The notes beneath the pieces were generated by a model, which was not told the DNA's origin, ran no database searches, and saw only the letters and a program-made list of their open reading frames with translations. From the NCBI GenBank assembly GCA_029259655.1, contig JAJDET010000109.1, forward strand, positions 1 through 64,000: 64,000 nt of DNA, in the 5' to 3' direction. A program made the position numbers and the translations under genes. The stretch comes from Planctomycetota bacterium (GTDB lineage Bacteria > Planctomycetota > UBA1135 > GCA-002686595). Positions 21,316-29,533 of the stretch are shown one piece after another. The stretch's first letter is position 1, and each line of letters begins with the position of its first letter.

Positions 21316-21958
21316 TTCGCAACGAAGGAGGCGCTCCCTGATCGCGGTCGCGGTGGCCGTTCTCGCAACGGCGGCTCTGGCCGCGGGCGGCGTCTTCACG
21401 CGTGGACAGGACAGACAACCGGTGAAGACGCGTGACGACGGCGGAGTCCACGCCATCCTCTGCGCGATCCGTTTCGATCTCACCACGCCGTACACCTACG
21501 ACTGGAGCGCGGAGCGAGCGCTCGTGTCCGAGGGCTGGCTGGTGGTCCTCGACGTGGAGAGAGAGCTCGTCCGCCCCCGCCAGACGGCGGAGCCCGTGCT
21601 CCAGATGGGCACGGAGACCCTCGAGCGCGTCAACCGCGGAGAGCTCTCGGGCCACCTCGTCGCGATCGTCCCGAAACCGATCGACCTCGAATCCTCACCG
21701 GCGTTCTTCGGTACGCCCGATCTGCCCGAGCGGGTGGACGGACTCTCTCGTGGGCGGGAGCTCACGAGCGCTCGCGCGCGCGGCATCGCGCCGTTCACGC
21801 CCGAAGCCGTCGCGCTGGCGATCGACTGCGGTGGTGGACCGGTCGAGCTCGCGGATCAGGGCCAGCTCCTGGAGCTCGCCGCACAGTGGATCCTCGAGTA
21901 CGCGCCAGACGAGGACCGCCGCGCGTTCCGGCTGCTCGGGATCCCGACGTCGCGCTAG
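21308..21958 (+). CDS. membrane-anchored hypothetical protein
   Basis: A 216-aa protein I do not recognise. It has an arginine-rich start ('MGDSQRRRRS') and one hydrophobic segment (~11-28), then ~185 residues predicted periplasmic, with strands such as 'GWLVVLDVERELVRPRQ' and 'HLVAIVPKPIDLE'. The start overlaps the end of the secreted hydrolase gene by 8 bp, indicating translational coupling and a possible shared role. Its TAG stop is formed by the outer end of the inverted-repeat element that follows, so the C-terminus may have been set by that element. Confidence 0.7.
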   Translation: MGDSQRRRRSLIAVAVAVLATAALAAGGVFTRGQDRQPVKTRDDGGVHAILCAIRFDLTTPYTYDWSAERALVSEGWLVVLDVERELVRPRQTAEPVLQMGTETLERVNRGELSGHLVAIVPKPIDLESSPAFFGTPDLPERVDGLSRGRELTSARARGIAPFTPEAVALAIDCGGGPVELADQGQLLELAAQWILEYAPDEDRRAFRLLGIPTSR

Positions 21959-22156
21959 CGCGGACTATTCATGACCACGCGGACCGAACACCACGAACGG
22001 CCGGCTTCGCCGGCCTTTCGGCCCCTGCCGGCACCTTACACGCCCCGGCGTCCTCGACGACCCGTCGAGGTCGCCTGCGGGGCCGGCACGCGCAAAGTAC
22101 CGGCAGGAACCGAATCGAGGCGTTCTGCCTCGCGGCTCATGAATAGTCCGCGCTAG
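21955..22156. repeat. 202-bp element with perfect 20-bp terminal inverted repeats
   Basis: The arms 21955-21974 (CTAGCGCGGACTATTCATGA) and 22137-22156 are exact reverse complements. Inside are three further stem-loops: GGCCGGC-ttc-GCCGGCC (21999-22015, followed by TTTCGG), CCTCGACG-acc-CGTCGAGG (22052-22070) and CGAGGC-gttct-GCCTCG (22117-22133). The two flanking convergent genes both stop at the TAG of the outermost CTAG of each arm, a symmetrical arrangement. It may be a MITE-like non-autonomous element or a bidirectional terminator. No target-site duplication is evident. Confidence 0.8.
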
Positions 22157-22725
22157 GAAGCCTCGACGCCCGCCAGCTCGATGAGGCGGTCGAGGACCCT
22201 GCGCAACTCGCGGCTGAGACGGGGGTCGATGCGCTTCTCGAGCGCCTCGACCTTGCGCGTGGCGATCTCTAGCGTCCCCTTGCGGCCGCCGCGGAAGTGG
22301 CTCCACACGCCGTCGGGGTCCGTGGTCTCCTCCAGCTCGACGCGCAGGCTCTCGAGATTGTGGAGCTGGTCGACGGCCTTGATCGTGACAGCCTCGGCCG
22401 ACATGCGGGCGATGTGCGCGATGCCCGTCTCCTTGCGCTCGCGCCAGGACTTCGTCTTGTCCTCGGTCAGCTCGTCGACGATGCGGGCCACGTGCTCCCC
22501 GAACTCGCGCTCGACGCGCTCGAGGTCCCAGCTCTCGCAGTCCTCGATCGTGTCGTGCAGGAGCGCCGCCACGATCGACGATTCCTCCATGCCCCGGCGC
22601 GCGAGGATGAGCGCCATGTGGACGGGATGGACCGCGTACGGGGCTCCGCCGTCTCCCTTGCGAACTTGACCCTCGTGCGCAGTGACGGCGGCCGTGATCG
22701 CTCGCTCGATGGCCCGGAAGTACAC
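22153..22725 (-). CDS. HD-domain small alarmone hydrolase-like protein (MESH1/SpoT-type)
   Basis: A 190-aa metal-dependent phosphohydrolase consisting of one HD domain of the RelA/SpoT hydrolase type. Metal ligands are seen as His33 ('YAVHPVHMALIL'), His57-Asp58 with Glu61-Asp62 ('ALLHDTIEDC') and a later Asp in 'IKAVDQLHNLESLR'. Free-standing proteins of this kind hydrolyse (p)ppGpp or related nucleotides (and NADPH in animals). It is the last gene of the phosphodiesterase/RHH/EMC3-like operon, 4 bp after its neighbour. There is no synthetase domain. The stop codon lies in the inverted-repeat element. Confidence 0.82.
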   Translation of the reverse strand: MYFRAIERAITAAVTAHEGQVRKGDGGAPYAVHPVHMALILARRGMEESSIVAALLHDTIEDCESWDLERVEREFGEHVARIVDELTEDKTKSWRERKETGIAHIARMSAEAVTIKAVDQLHNLESLRVELEETTDPDGVWSHFRGGRKGTLEIATRKVEALEKRIDPRLSRELRRVLDRLIELAGVEAS

Positions 22726-22729
22726 GGTC

Positions 22730-23578
22730 TCAGATCGTGACGCCGAGCGGCTTCAACGCCGCCGCACCGATGATGATCGAGTAGACGGCCACGCCGACCA
22801 TCAGCCCGAGGGGACCGTCCGGCATCCACCAGTACGAGCGCATCGGATAGCCGCCGGCGATCGAGATCTTCTCGAGCGAGGTCTCCGCGGCGATCGTCGG
22901 TTCTGCGGGCCAGAGCCACGCGTTCCAGAAGTCCCCCACGCGGTCCGGCTGCATCCGGCGGGGTGCGTCTTCGGGGTCTCCGATGGCGACGGGCTTCACG
23001 ACGTCGATCTCCCCGCCCGTGAAGCCGAACCTGAACTCCCACACTCCCGCGGGCGCGTCGTGGACCGTGATGAAGGCCCGACCCTCGCCGGGCGTGCGGA
23101 CCACGGTGTGGTTCTCTGCCGTGAGCCAGTCCGGACCCTCGACCACGAGATCCTCGGCTCGCCGGGTGCCGCCCTCTTCGAGCTCCACGACCAGCGTGAA
23201 GTCCTCGCCCTCGGGCAGCGGCTCGAAGCCGTAGCGCACGGCGAACTGCGAGATGAGCAACACGAAGGGCGGCAGGAGCGGGAGGATCGGCAGGAAGTTG
23301 AGCCCGAGGTACTGGAAGTTCCGGAGCAGAATCTTCCCGACGGCCGCGCCCACAACGGTGAGGTCGTCCTGGTAGATCCGGATCTCGATCATGTGACCCT
23401 TGATCTTGTCCTTGGTGTCCGCGATGCGCTTCTGGGAGCTGATGTACTTGAACAGCACCAGGCCCAGGACGCCGGCGACGCCGCTCACGATCACGATCGC
23501 GATCTCGAGTCCGAGGGGCTCGAGGACGACCATCATGAGGTCGAAGAGCTTCGTGGAGATGGAGTTGACCAGGTTCAT
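22730..23578 (-). CDS. EMC3/TMCO1-Oxa1-superfamily-like membrane protein
   Basis: A 282-aa membrane protein. TM1 is at ~24-45, then a charged cytosolic helical hairpin 'SSQKRIADTKDKIKGHMIEIRIYQDD' (48-72), then hydrophobic segments at ~88-113 ('LGLNFLPILPLLPPFVLLISQF'), a beta-rich outside domain (~120-235) and a final TM ('LMVGVAVYSIIIGAA'). The TM1, KDKIKxHMxEIR hairpin and TM2 pattern resembles DUF106/EMC3 proteins of the Oxa1/YidC superfamily, which insert membrane proteins; the extracytoplasmic beta domain is extra. ATG 23578 is chosen because sequence upstream is not protein-like. Assignment is by pattern only. Confidence 0.6.
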   Translation of the reverse strand: MNLVNSISTKLFDLMMVVLEPLGLEIAIVIVSGVAGVLGLVLFKYISSQKRIADTKDKIKGHMIEIRIYQDDLTVVGAAVGKILLRNFQYLGLNFLPILPLLPPFVLLISQFAVRYGFEPLPEGEDFTLVVELEEGGTRRAEDLVVEGPDWLTAENHTVVRTPGEGRAFITVHDAPAGVWEFRFGFTGGEIDVVKPVAIGDPEDAPRRMQPDRVGDFWNAWLWPAEPTIAAETSLEKISIAGGYPMRSYWWMPDGPLGLMVGVAVYSIIIGAAALKPLGVTI

Positions 23579-23612
23579 GACGAGGGGGGGGGTCTCTTGT
23601 CGCCCTTGTGCG

Positions 23613-23810
23613 CTAGCTGATGTAGCCGAGCCCGCGCAGCTTCTCGGTGATGTCCTCGTCGGAGCCCGTGTCCTCGAAGTTCGCGAGCTCCTTCTCGATG
23701 ATGTGCGTGATGAATTCCTCGTGCGAGGCATAGCCCGCGACCTCGGCGATCTGCTTCACGCGGTCGATGAGGTCGGGGTCGAGCTTGATCTTGTTTCCGC
23801 CGCCGAACAT
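23613..23810 (-). CDS. 65-aa ribbon-helix-helix-like protein with LGYI tail
   Basis: Small acidic protein with an RHH/CopG-like layout: strand 'KIKLDPDLIDRVKQIAEVAGY', then helix 'SHEEFITHIIEKEL'. An acidic linker and the C-terminal tail 'KLRGLGYIS' follow. It is clearly paralogous to the 72-aa protein at 41803-42021, which ends 'KLKNLGYL'. It lies between the phosphodiesterase genes and the EMC3-like gene in one minus-strand operon. The RHH fold suggests DNA binding and autoregulation, but the shared tail could instead be a protein-interaction or sorting signal. ATG at 23810 is preceded by AAGGAG. Confidence 0.75.
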   Translation of the reverse strand: MFGGGNKIKLDPDLIDRVKQIAEVAGYASHEEFITHIIEKELANFEDTGSDEDITEKLRGLGYIS

Positions 23811-23838
23811 GGCTGCTTCTCCTTGTGTTACGTGGGTA

Positions 23839-25980
23839 TCAGTCGGCCAGCACGGGGTGCCCGTTCATTCCGGGTCCGGGCTCCACGTCGTACCGATGGA
23901 GGATCTCGACGGTCAGGTCTTCGAGCGCGTGCGAGCCTTGCCGCACGGGGCGGTTCGAGATCAGGATCCCGCCCACCACGTCCGGCGCCATCAGGTGGCT
24001 GCCGTTGAACGTGCCGCCGAGGTTGTCCTTGAGAATCTGGTTCGGGACGCGACCCTCGGAAGAGGCGTCGGAGTTCCCGTATGCGTAGTTGTAGCCGACG
24101 AGGATGTCGGGCGCCTCGGGGACGCGTGAGCCCTCGTAGATCTCCGTCGCGAGGTCGGCGCGCAGGACGACCTGCTCGCCGTTCTTCGGGTCGACAACCG
24201 CCTCCAGCTCGCGCTTGAGCTCGGCCAGCAGCGCATCGGCTTCGGCGCCGGGCTTCACGATTCCGGACTCGTCGACGTCCTCCGTCGCCGGGTCGTCCAG
24301 CTCGCGTCCCGCGAGGTTCAGGTACAGGCCGTTGAAGCCCATCCCGTAGGCCCGTGTCTTCGTCCAGTCGACGACCATCGGAAGGTAGGTCTTGCGGAAG
24401 TCCGCGTGGTCGCGCGGGAGCTCTCGCTCGGCGTTCTCCTTCAAGACCAGGTACCCCTTCTCGAGGAGCCAGGTGTTCAGGCTGAACTCGCGGCGGTAGG
24501 GCGCGAACCCGTGATCGCTCATCACGATGTAGGTCGGGTCGTCGCCGAGCCGCTCTCGCAGCTCACCGAGCACAGGGTCGATCTTCAGGATCACGTCGAA
24601 GGTCGTGTCCTTCCACGTGCTGCCGCGACGACCGGTCCACTCCTCGCTCGAGCGCGCCGCGATCTCGGGGTCGTGGTGAGGGTGCTCCGGGTCTCCGTGG
24701 CGCCACATCATGTGGCTCGTCAGGTCGACCGTGGAGAAGTAGAAGAACAAGAGACCGCCGTCTCCGCTCGCCTCGTAGCGATCGAGGGCGTAGTCGAGCA
24801 TCGCGAGGCGCTCCTGGTAGACGAGCTCGACCTGCTGCGCGAACTCCTCGACCGTGAGGAGATCGCGCTTGAGGCTGTTCACGTCCTCCGCCATGCCCTG
24901 CGTGTAGTAGCGCCCGATCCGGTGCGCGAGGTCGACGCTCGCATCGTCGGGAGCGGAGACGGGCATCGCGGGGCCGAGCGGATCGATGTTGACCGGCGAC
25001 GCGTACAGCACGAACGGGTCGAGCGAACGCAGGTAGAAGCGGACCATCCCGGGAAGGTCCATCGCGCCGAAGTCGAGCGGGACCGTCATGTCGAAGACGA
25101 CGGCGATCCAGTCGCTCCACTCGCCCACCTCGAGGGCCACCGATTCCGTCCCCGTGTCGACGGCGACGGCGTTCGCGTCCCGATCGATGTAGATCTTCAG
25201 CGGACAACGCGTGAGCGGGTCTCCCTCGCGGAACGCGTTCGGGGGCCCGGTCAGGAAGGTGTCGATGCGACCACCGAACTCCTTCACGACGCGCAGCTTC
25301 GAATACGTGGAGGTCGCGCTCGCGAGCGCGTCGTCCGTGTACATGGTGCTCTCCCCGTAGGCCGAGTCGAGCGCCGGCGTCATCATCCCGGGGAACGAGA
25401 CGCCGTGCGATCCCTCGACGGGGAAGTTGATCGGCATGCGCCAGAGGTCGGCGGGCACACCCTCGCGCTCCAGCAGCTTCCAGAACGGGGTGCCCGTCCG
25501 GTTGCTGGGCGCTTCCCCGCCGGTCGGGAACTTCAGGTCGCCCCACAGATGGATCTCGCCCCCGTGCACCTCCTCGACGGTCGATGCCGCGGGCAGGCGT
25601 GTCTCGCGGTTGCGGTGGATGAAGTCGAAGATGCCGTGCCCACCGGGATCGAGCCCGGTGATGAAGTTCGACCAGGCGACCGGGCTCTGGGGCGGCGTCG
25701 ACGTCCCGAGCTCGTGGATGCCGCTCTTGTTCGCGATCCACTGGAAGTTGCGTGTGCGGTCGGGGAAGCGCTCGATCGTCTCCTTGAGGAGGTCCGGGTC
25801 GAGCCCGTCGATGCCGAGCACCACGACGCGCTCATACTTCGGTGTCGGCAACTCGTCGCGCGCGCGCAGCGCGGCACCGGCGTGGGGGTCGGCGACGGTC
25901 CGCGGACTCCAGACGACCGCCATCGGCATCCCGATGAGGAGTACGAGCGCGGGGTAGACGGTCCAGCGGGGGAGCTTCAC
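23839..25980 (-). CDS. type I phosphodiesterase (alkaline phosphatase superfamily), membrane-anchored
   Basis: A 713-aa protein with an N-terminal membrane segment (~7-24) and a large phosphodiesterase/nucleotide-pyrophosphatase-like domain. Metal sites: 'VVVLGIDGLDPDLL' (Asp58), 'YFSTVDLTSHMMWRHGD' (D..H) and 'YIVMSDHGFAPYRREF' (Asp-His). The nucleophile should lie in 'STPPQSPVAWSNFITG'. The domain sits outside the membrane. GTG 25980 overlaps the stop of the preceding paralogous gene (GTGA), so the two are translated together and probably act together. The substrate (phosphodiester, phosphonate or sulfate) cannot be told from sequence. Confidence 0.85.
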   Translation of the reverse strand: MKLPRWTVYPALVLLIGMPMAVVWSPRTVADPHAGAALRARDELPTPKYERVVVLGIDGLDPDLLKETIERFPDRTRNFQWIANKSGIHELGTSTPPQSPVAWSNFITGLDPGGHGIFDFIHRNRETRLPAASTVEEVHGGEIHLWGDLKFPTGGEAPSNRTGTPFWKLLEREGVPADLWRMPINFPVEGSHGVSFPGMMTPALDSAYGESTMYTDDALASATSTYSKLRVVKEFGGRIDTFLTGPPNAFREGDPLTRCPLKIYIDRDANAVAVDTGTESVALEVGEWSDWIAVVFDMTVPLDFGAMDLPGMVRFYLRSLDPFVLYASPVNIDPLGPAMPVSAPDDASVDLAHRIGRYYTQGMAEDVNSLKRDLLTVEEFAQQVELVYQERLAMLDYALDRYEASGDGGLLFFYFSTVDLTSHMMWRHGDPEHPHHDPEIAARSSEEWTGRRGSTWKDTTFDVILKIDPVLGELRERLGDDPTYIVMSDHGFAPYRREFSLNTWLLEKGYLVLKENAERELPRDHADFRKTYLPMVVDWTKTRAYGMGFNGLYLNLAGRELDDPATEDVDESGIVKPGAEADALLAELKRELEAVVDPKNGEQVVLRADLATEIYEGSRVPEAPDILVGYNYAYGNSDASSEGRVPNQILKDNLGGTFNGSHLMAPDVVGGILISNRPVRQGSHALEDLTVEILHRYDVEPGPGMNGHPVLAD

Positions 25981-28106
25981 GAGGCCACGGCCGCCGCTTC
26001 GCGAGGTTGCGACGTCTCCTTCACCTTGCGGTCACCGAACAGGGGCGCACCCTGCATGTACTTCGGGATCGGAACCCCGAACAGGTCGAGCGCCGTGGGC
26101 GCGATGTCCATGATGTTCGGCTCCTCGGTGTTGACCTCGCGGTTGCACCAGAACACGCCGGGCACGAGCCGTGGATCGACGCAGTGGTCGCCGGACCACG
26201 ACTTCGTGTTGTCCGTGAAGATCTCCTCGGAGACGGCGCCGGTCGCGCAGTCCCACGAGTGGCGGAAGCCCTTCTCGTAGCCGACGAGGATCTCGGGAGC
26301 CATGTCCGCGTAGGGCCCGTCGTGGAGCTTCTTCGTGAGGAAGGCCTCCTTGACGACGCTCTTCCCGTTCTTCGGATCCGTGAGGGCCTCGAGCTTCTCC
26401 TTGATCTCGGCCGAGAGCGCTTCGAGCTCCGCGCCCTCCTCGACGATCCCCTGTGCCTCGCGCCCCTTGCGGTTGATGAAGATGCCCGTCAGGCCGAGCG
26501 TGAAGGCGCGCGTCTTCGACCAGTCCACGTTCTGGAACCAGTCGCCGGACGTGTTGCCCTCCTTCAGCACGAGGTAGCCCTCGTCGCGCAGCCAGGAGTT
26601 CAGGTTGGCGCCGCGCGTGAAGTTGCAGAACCCGTGGTCCGAGATGACCATCAGGATCGTGTCCTTCTCCTCGCCGATCTTCGCCCGGATCTCGGCCAGG
26701 AAGTCGTCCATCCGCTTGTAGACGTCGCGGATCGTGTTCTTGTACTTCTCGACGTCCTTGCCCTCGTTCGCCGGATGGTCCGGGTCGAGGTAGCGGTAGA
26801 ACATGTGCGAGACGCGGTCGGTCGTGTCGAAGACGACCGTCACGAAGCCCTTCTTCGTCTTCTCGATGACGTCCCAGAGCTGCTTCTTGCGCTCCTCGAA
26901 GATCAGCCAGGCCTGCTTGAGGAAGGCCTCCTCGTCGACGACGCGCTCGTTGAGCGCCCAGGTGTCCTCGGCCAGCCCGAGCGTGGCGTAGGGCCCCTGC
27001 AGCTTCGCGAGGTAGATCGAGTAGACGAACGGGTGCGAGATCGGAATCGCCGGGCTGCCCGGGTCGATGTTGATCGGCGTGCAGTAGATCTCCACGTTCT
27101 CCTCGTCCCAGGTCTGCACGTAGAGCCGCGCAATGCCCTGGACTCCGTCGAAGGGGATGACCATCCACGGCGTGTACTCGCGATAGCCGACCGTGTGCTC
27201 GTCCGAGCCGACCACGAAGGTGACCCGTCTGGTCTCGTCGTCGAACTCGGCGGTGAAGGGGCACTTCATCGGGTGCTTGTCCTTCCCGGCCGGCCCGGTG
27301 AGCTTCGACTCGACGAGGTCCCCCTTGCGGCGGATCTGGTATTGCTGCCCGCCGATGTGCGTCCCGGCAGGACGCGACTTCGTGGAGTAGAACGAGAACG
27401 AGCCCTGCGTGCCCTGGATGTCCGGCACGCACATACCCGAGAGCAGCGTTCCGTTCTTGAACTTCTGCGGCGGGAAGGTGATCGGTACGCGCACGATCGA
27501 GGACCAGACGTTGCTCTGACCGAGGAGCTTCCAGAAAGGCTGGCTCTTCTGGTGCGACTTGTAGGACGCCTTCTGCCCCATCGGGACCTTCGCGAAGCCG
27601 AGGTTGAGCGTCTTCGGCAACGTCTGGATATCCGCCGACGAGAGCGTCGGCATGTAGGTGCAGGGGTCGCGCGTCAGGAAGTCGTAGATGTTGTGCCGCG
27701 AGGCGTCGACGCCGGTCGCGTAGCTCGACCACGCGACGGGCGAGATCGAGGGATAGGCGGTCTTGAGCTCGCGGAAACAGCCCTGCTTCGCGAGCGCCGC
27801 GAAGTTGGGCATGAGGCCCTCGTCGCCGAACCGCTTCGCGAGGCCCGGGTCGAAACCGTCGAGCCCGACGACGATGCAGCGCTTGACCTTCGGCTTGTTC
27901 GGGTTGCGGTGCGTCGCGAGGCGCACCACGGCCTTCAGGGGCCAGAGCAGCACGATCCCGATCGCCAGGAAGAAGGTCCCGATCAGGACGAGCATGCTGC
28001 CCGCCGCGGCGAAGCCGACGCCCGGCCCGATGTATGCCAGGGCGGGGCTCGAGGTGACGACGGCGGCCGCTCCGGTGAGGAGGACCAGACGAACGGTGCG
28101 CTTCAT
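25977..28106 (-). CDS. type I phosphodiesterase (alkaline phosphatase superfamily) with YIGPG membrane module
   Basis: A 709-aa paralogue of the next gene. It starts with a signal-like segment ('LVLLTGAAAVVTSSPALA'), then 'YIGPGVGFAAAGSMLVLIGTFFLAIG', a second membrane segment. The catalytic domain follows: 'IVVGLDGFDPGLAKRF' (Asp83), 'AYPSISPVAWSSYATG' (nucleophile region), 'FDTTDRVSHMFYRY', 'LMVISDHGFCNF' and a C-terminal 'SGDHCVDPRLVPGVFW'. It heads the operon phosphodiesterase-phosphodiesterase-RHH-EMC3-like-HD. ATG 28106 fits the signal segment; the frame extends upstream without protein-like sequence. Confidence 0.85.
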   Translation of the reverse strand: MKRTVRLVLLTGAAAVVTSSPALAYIGPGVGFAAAGSMLVLIGTFFLAIGIVLLWPLKAVVRLATHRNPNKPKVKRCIVVGLDGFDPGLAKRFGDEGLMPNFAALAKQGCFRELKTAYPSISPVAWSSYATGVDASRHNIYDFLTRDPCTYMPTLSSADIQTLPKTLNLGFAKVPMGQKASYKSHQKSQPFWKLLGQSNVWSSIVRVPITFPPQKFKNGTLLSGMCVPDIQGTQGSFSFYSTKSRPAGTHIGGQQYQIRRKGDLVESKLTGPAGKDKHPMKCPFTAEFDDETRRVTFVVGSDEHTVGYREYTPWMVIPFDGVQGIARLYVQTWDEENVEIYCTPINIDPGSPAIPISHPFVYSIYLAKLQGPYATLGLAEDTWALNERVVDEEAFLKQAWLIFEERKKQLWDVIEKTKKGFVTVVFDTTDRVSHMFYRYLDPDHPANEGKDVEKYKNTIRDVYKRMDDFLAEIRAKIGEEKDTILMVISDHGFCNFTRGANLNSWLRDEGYLVLKEGNTSGDWFQNVDWSKTRAFTLGLTGIFINRKGREAQGIVEEGAELEALSAEIKEKLEALTDPKNGKSVVKEAFLTKKLHDGPYADMAPEILVGYEKGFRHSWDCATGAVSEEIFTDNTKSWSGDHCVDPRLVPGVFWCNREVNTEEPNIMDIAPTALDLFGVPIPKYMQGAPLFGDRKVKETSQPREAAAVAS

Positions 28107-28430
28107 GCTCGGAATCGCGGGTGGGTCCCGCCGCTTCGACCCATTACTGGACAGGGAGGGTACCCGACCGGCGGAAATGGCCTGCCAGATGGGGAGAGGG
28201 AGAGGAGATAGCGGGCCTCGTGGACCAGGGGGATCCGCGCACCTCATCGACGAGGGCGGGGCTCGGTCTGGAGACCCTCCCGTACGGTCCACGAGGTACC
28301 GAGCGGGGAGTTTGCAGCCGGGGATTGTACGGCCTCCGAGGGCGAATGGTGGGCCCGGCCCGCCCCCTCCTGGAGGGTCCCCTGAGCCCCCCCACCGGTC
28401 CTGAGGCCTCGGTACCCTGCTCGGACGCCA
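28107..28430. other. intergenic region, no gene seen
   Basis: 324 bp between the start of the phosphodiesterase operon and the end of the TetR gene, both on the minus strand. It should contain the operon's promoter. I see no convincing coding frame, tRNA, strong hairpin or repeat, and no clear -35/-10 pair. Confidence 0.6.
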
Positions 28431-29057
28431 TCACGACGTCTCGCCGCCGATGACGCGGGACCAGGTGTCGACCCACGCCGCGGCGAACTCGTCCTCTCCC
28501 AGACCGGCCGGCGGAGCCCCGTAGACGGCCTCGTCCTCCACGTAGTGGACGAGGGAGCCGAGGGCGATCGCCGCGATCCCACGTGCCGCCGCATCCGGCC
28601 GGCCGTGATTGCGCAGGAGCTCGCCGAAGACGCCCTCGGCCTGGTCGTAGCCCCGCACGATCAACCGCTCGTGCACGCGGGCGAGGAGGTCCGGGAAGCG
28701 GTCGCCATCGCGCACCAGGATCCGCAAGAGCGGCTGCTGCGCGCGCAGGAACTTCAGGGCCCAGCGGACGACGAGGGTCAGCTCCGCGCGCAGGTCGCCG
28801 AGGGGCAGGAGCTCGGTCAACTCGGCGAAGCCGTCCAGGCCGGAGGCTTGCGTCTCCACAGCGACGTGGAGCACCTCGTCCTTGGACCGGAAGTGGCGGT
28901 AGAAGGCACCGGCGCGGGGGGTGAGCCCCGCCGCGGCCTCGATCTCGCCCACGGTGGTGGCACGGAAGCCCCGGCTCGAGAACAGCTCGAGGGCGCTCGA
29001 GAGGAGCCGGTCACGGGTGCCCCCGTCGCGGGGGCGGGCCTCGGAGCCTCCTGCCAC
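28431..29057 (-). CDS. TetR-family transcriptional regulator
   Basis: A 208-aa regulator with an N-terminal TetR helix-turn-helix ('RDRLLSSALELFSSRGFRATTVGEIEAAAGLTPRAGAFYRHFRSKDEVL', ~15-63) and a helical ligand domain. GTG 29057 is the start. It is divergent from the SRPBCC gene across 47 bp that carry an AGTAA-N8-TTACT inverted repeat, so autoregulation and control of that neighbour are expected. The ligand is unknown; a lipid or polyketide-like compound would fit the SRPBCC partner. Confidence 0.9.
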   Translation of the reverse strand: MAGGSEARPRDGGTRDRLLSSALELFSSRGFRATTVGEIEAAAGLTPRAGAFYRHFRSKDEVLHVAVETQASGLDGFAELTELLPLGDLRAELTLVVRWALKFLRAQQPLLRILVRDGDRFPDLLARVHERLIVRGYDQAEGVFGELLRNHGRPDAAARGIAAIALGSLVHYVEDEAVYGAPPAGLGEDEFAAAWVDTWSRVIGGETS

Positions 29058-29071
29058 GCGGGATATCGTAT

Positions 29072-29089
29072 AGTAATCGCCTGCTTACT
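29072..29089. promoter_or_regulatory. candidate TetR operator
   Basis: AGTAA-N8-TTACT, an 18-bp interrupted inverted repeat centred in the 47-bp divergent gap. It overlaps a TATAGT (-10-like, 29070-29075) for the plus-strand gene, whose GGAGG ribosome site follows at 29091. Position and symmetry fit a TetR-type operator; binding is inferred. Confidence 0.5.
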
Positions 29090-29104
29090 TGGAGGCACGA
29101 GCGC

Positions 29105-29533
29105 ATGCGAACCCTCATCGATCGCGAGTTCGAGGTGGCGGCGAGTCGGGACCGCTGCTGGGAGCACCTGTCGAGGATCGAGGCCTGGCCGAGCTGGGCG
29201 CGGCACATCCGGTCGATCGACGTGTCTCCTCCGGGCGCCCTGACGGACGGCACTCGAGGACTCATCCGGCTCCGGAACGGCGTTCGCTCGAGCTTCCGGA
29301 TGACGGAGCTCCGACCCGGCGAGCACTGGCTCTGGGAAGGTGCCTTCCTCTGGCTCCGCGTGCGCTACGACCACGCGTTCGAGCCGGTCTCACCGGAGCG
29401 CACGCGGATTCGCTTTCGCGTGGACGTGGACGGTCTCGGCGTCGGCTCCCTCGGGCGACTCTTCGCGAAGATCTACGGCGCGAACCTCGACCGCGCCATC
29501 CCGAACCTGATCGCGGAGCTCGAAGGTCAGTAG
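29105..29533 (+). CDS. SRPBCC/START-like lipid-binding domain protein
   Basis: A 142-aa single-domain protein of the SRPBCC (polyketide cyclase/START) superfamily. It opens 'IDREFEVAASRDRCWEHLSRIEAWPSWARHI', continues with beta strands and ends with the long helix 'LGRLFAKIYGANLDRAIPNLIAELE'. These proteins bind hydrophobic ligands in a cavity. GGAGG is 9 nt before ATG. It is divergent from the TetR gene and likely controlled by it. Its stop overlaps the end of the convergent gene by 7 bp. Confidence 0.85.
   Translation: MRTLIDREFEVAASRDRCWEHLSRIEAWPSWARHIRSIDVSPPGALTDGTRGLIRLRNGVRSSFRMTELRPGEHWLWEGAFLWLRVRYDHAFEPVSPERTRIRFRVDVDGLGVGSLGRLFAKIYGANLDRAIPNLIAELEGQ

Noticed and set aside
24406-26280. 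624-codon plus-strand frame opposite the phosphodiesterases
   Set aside because: Antisense to two genes with clear catalytic motifs; no domain and shadow-like composition.
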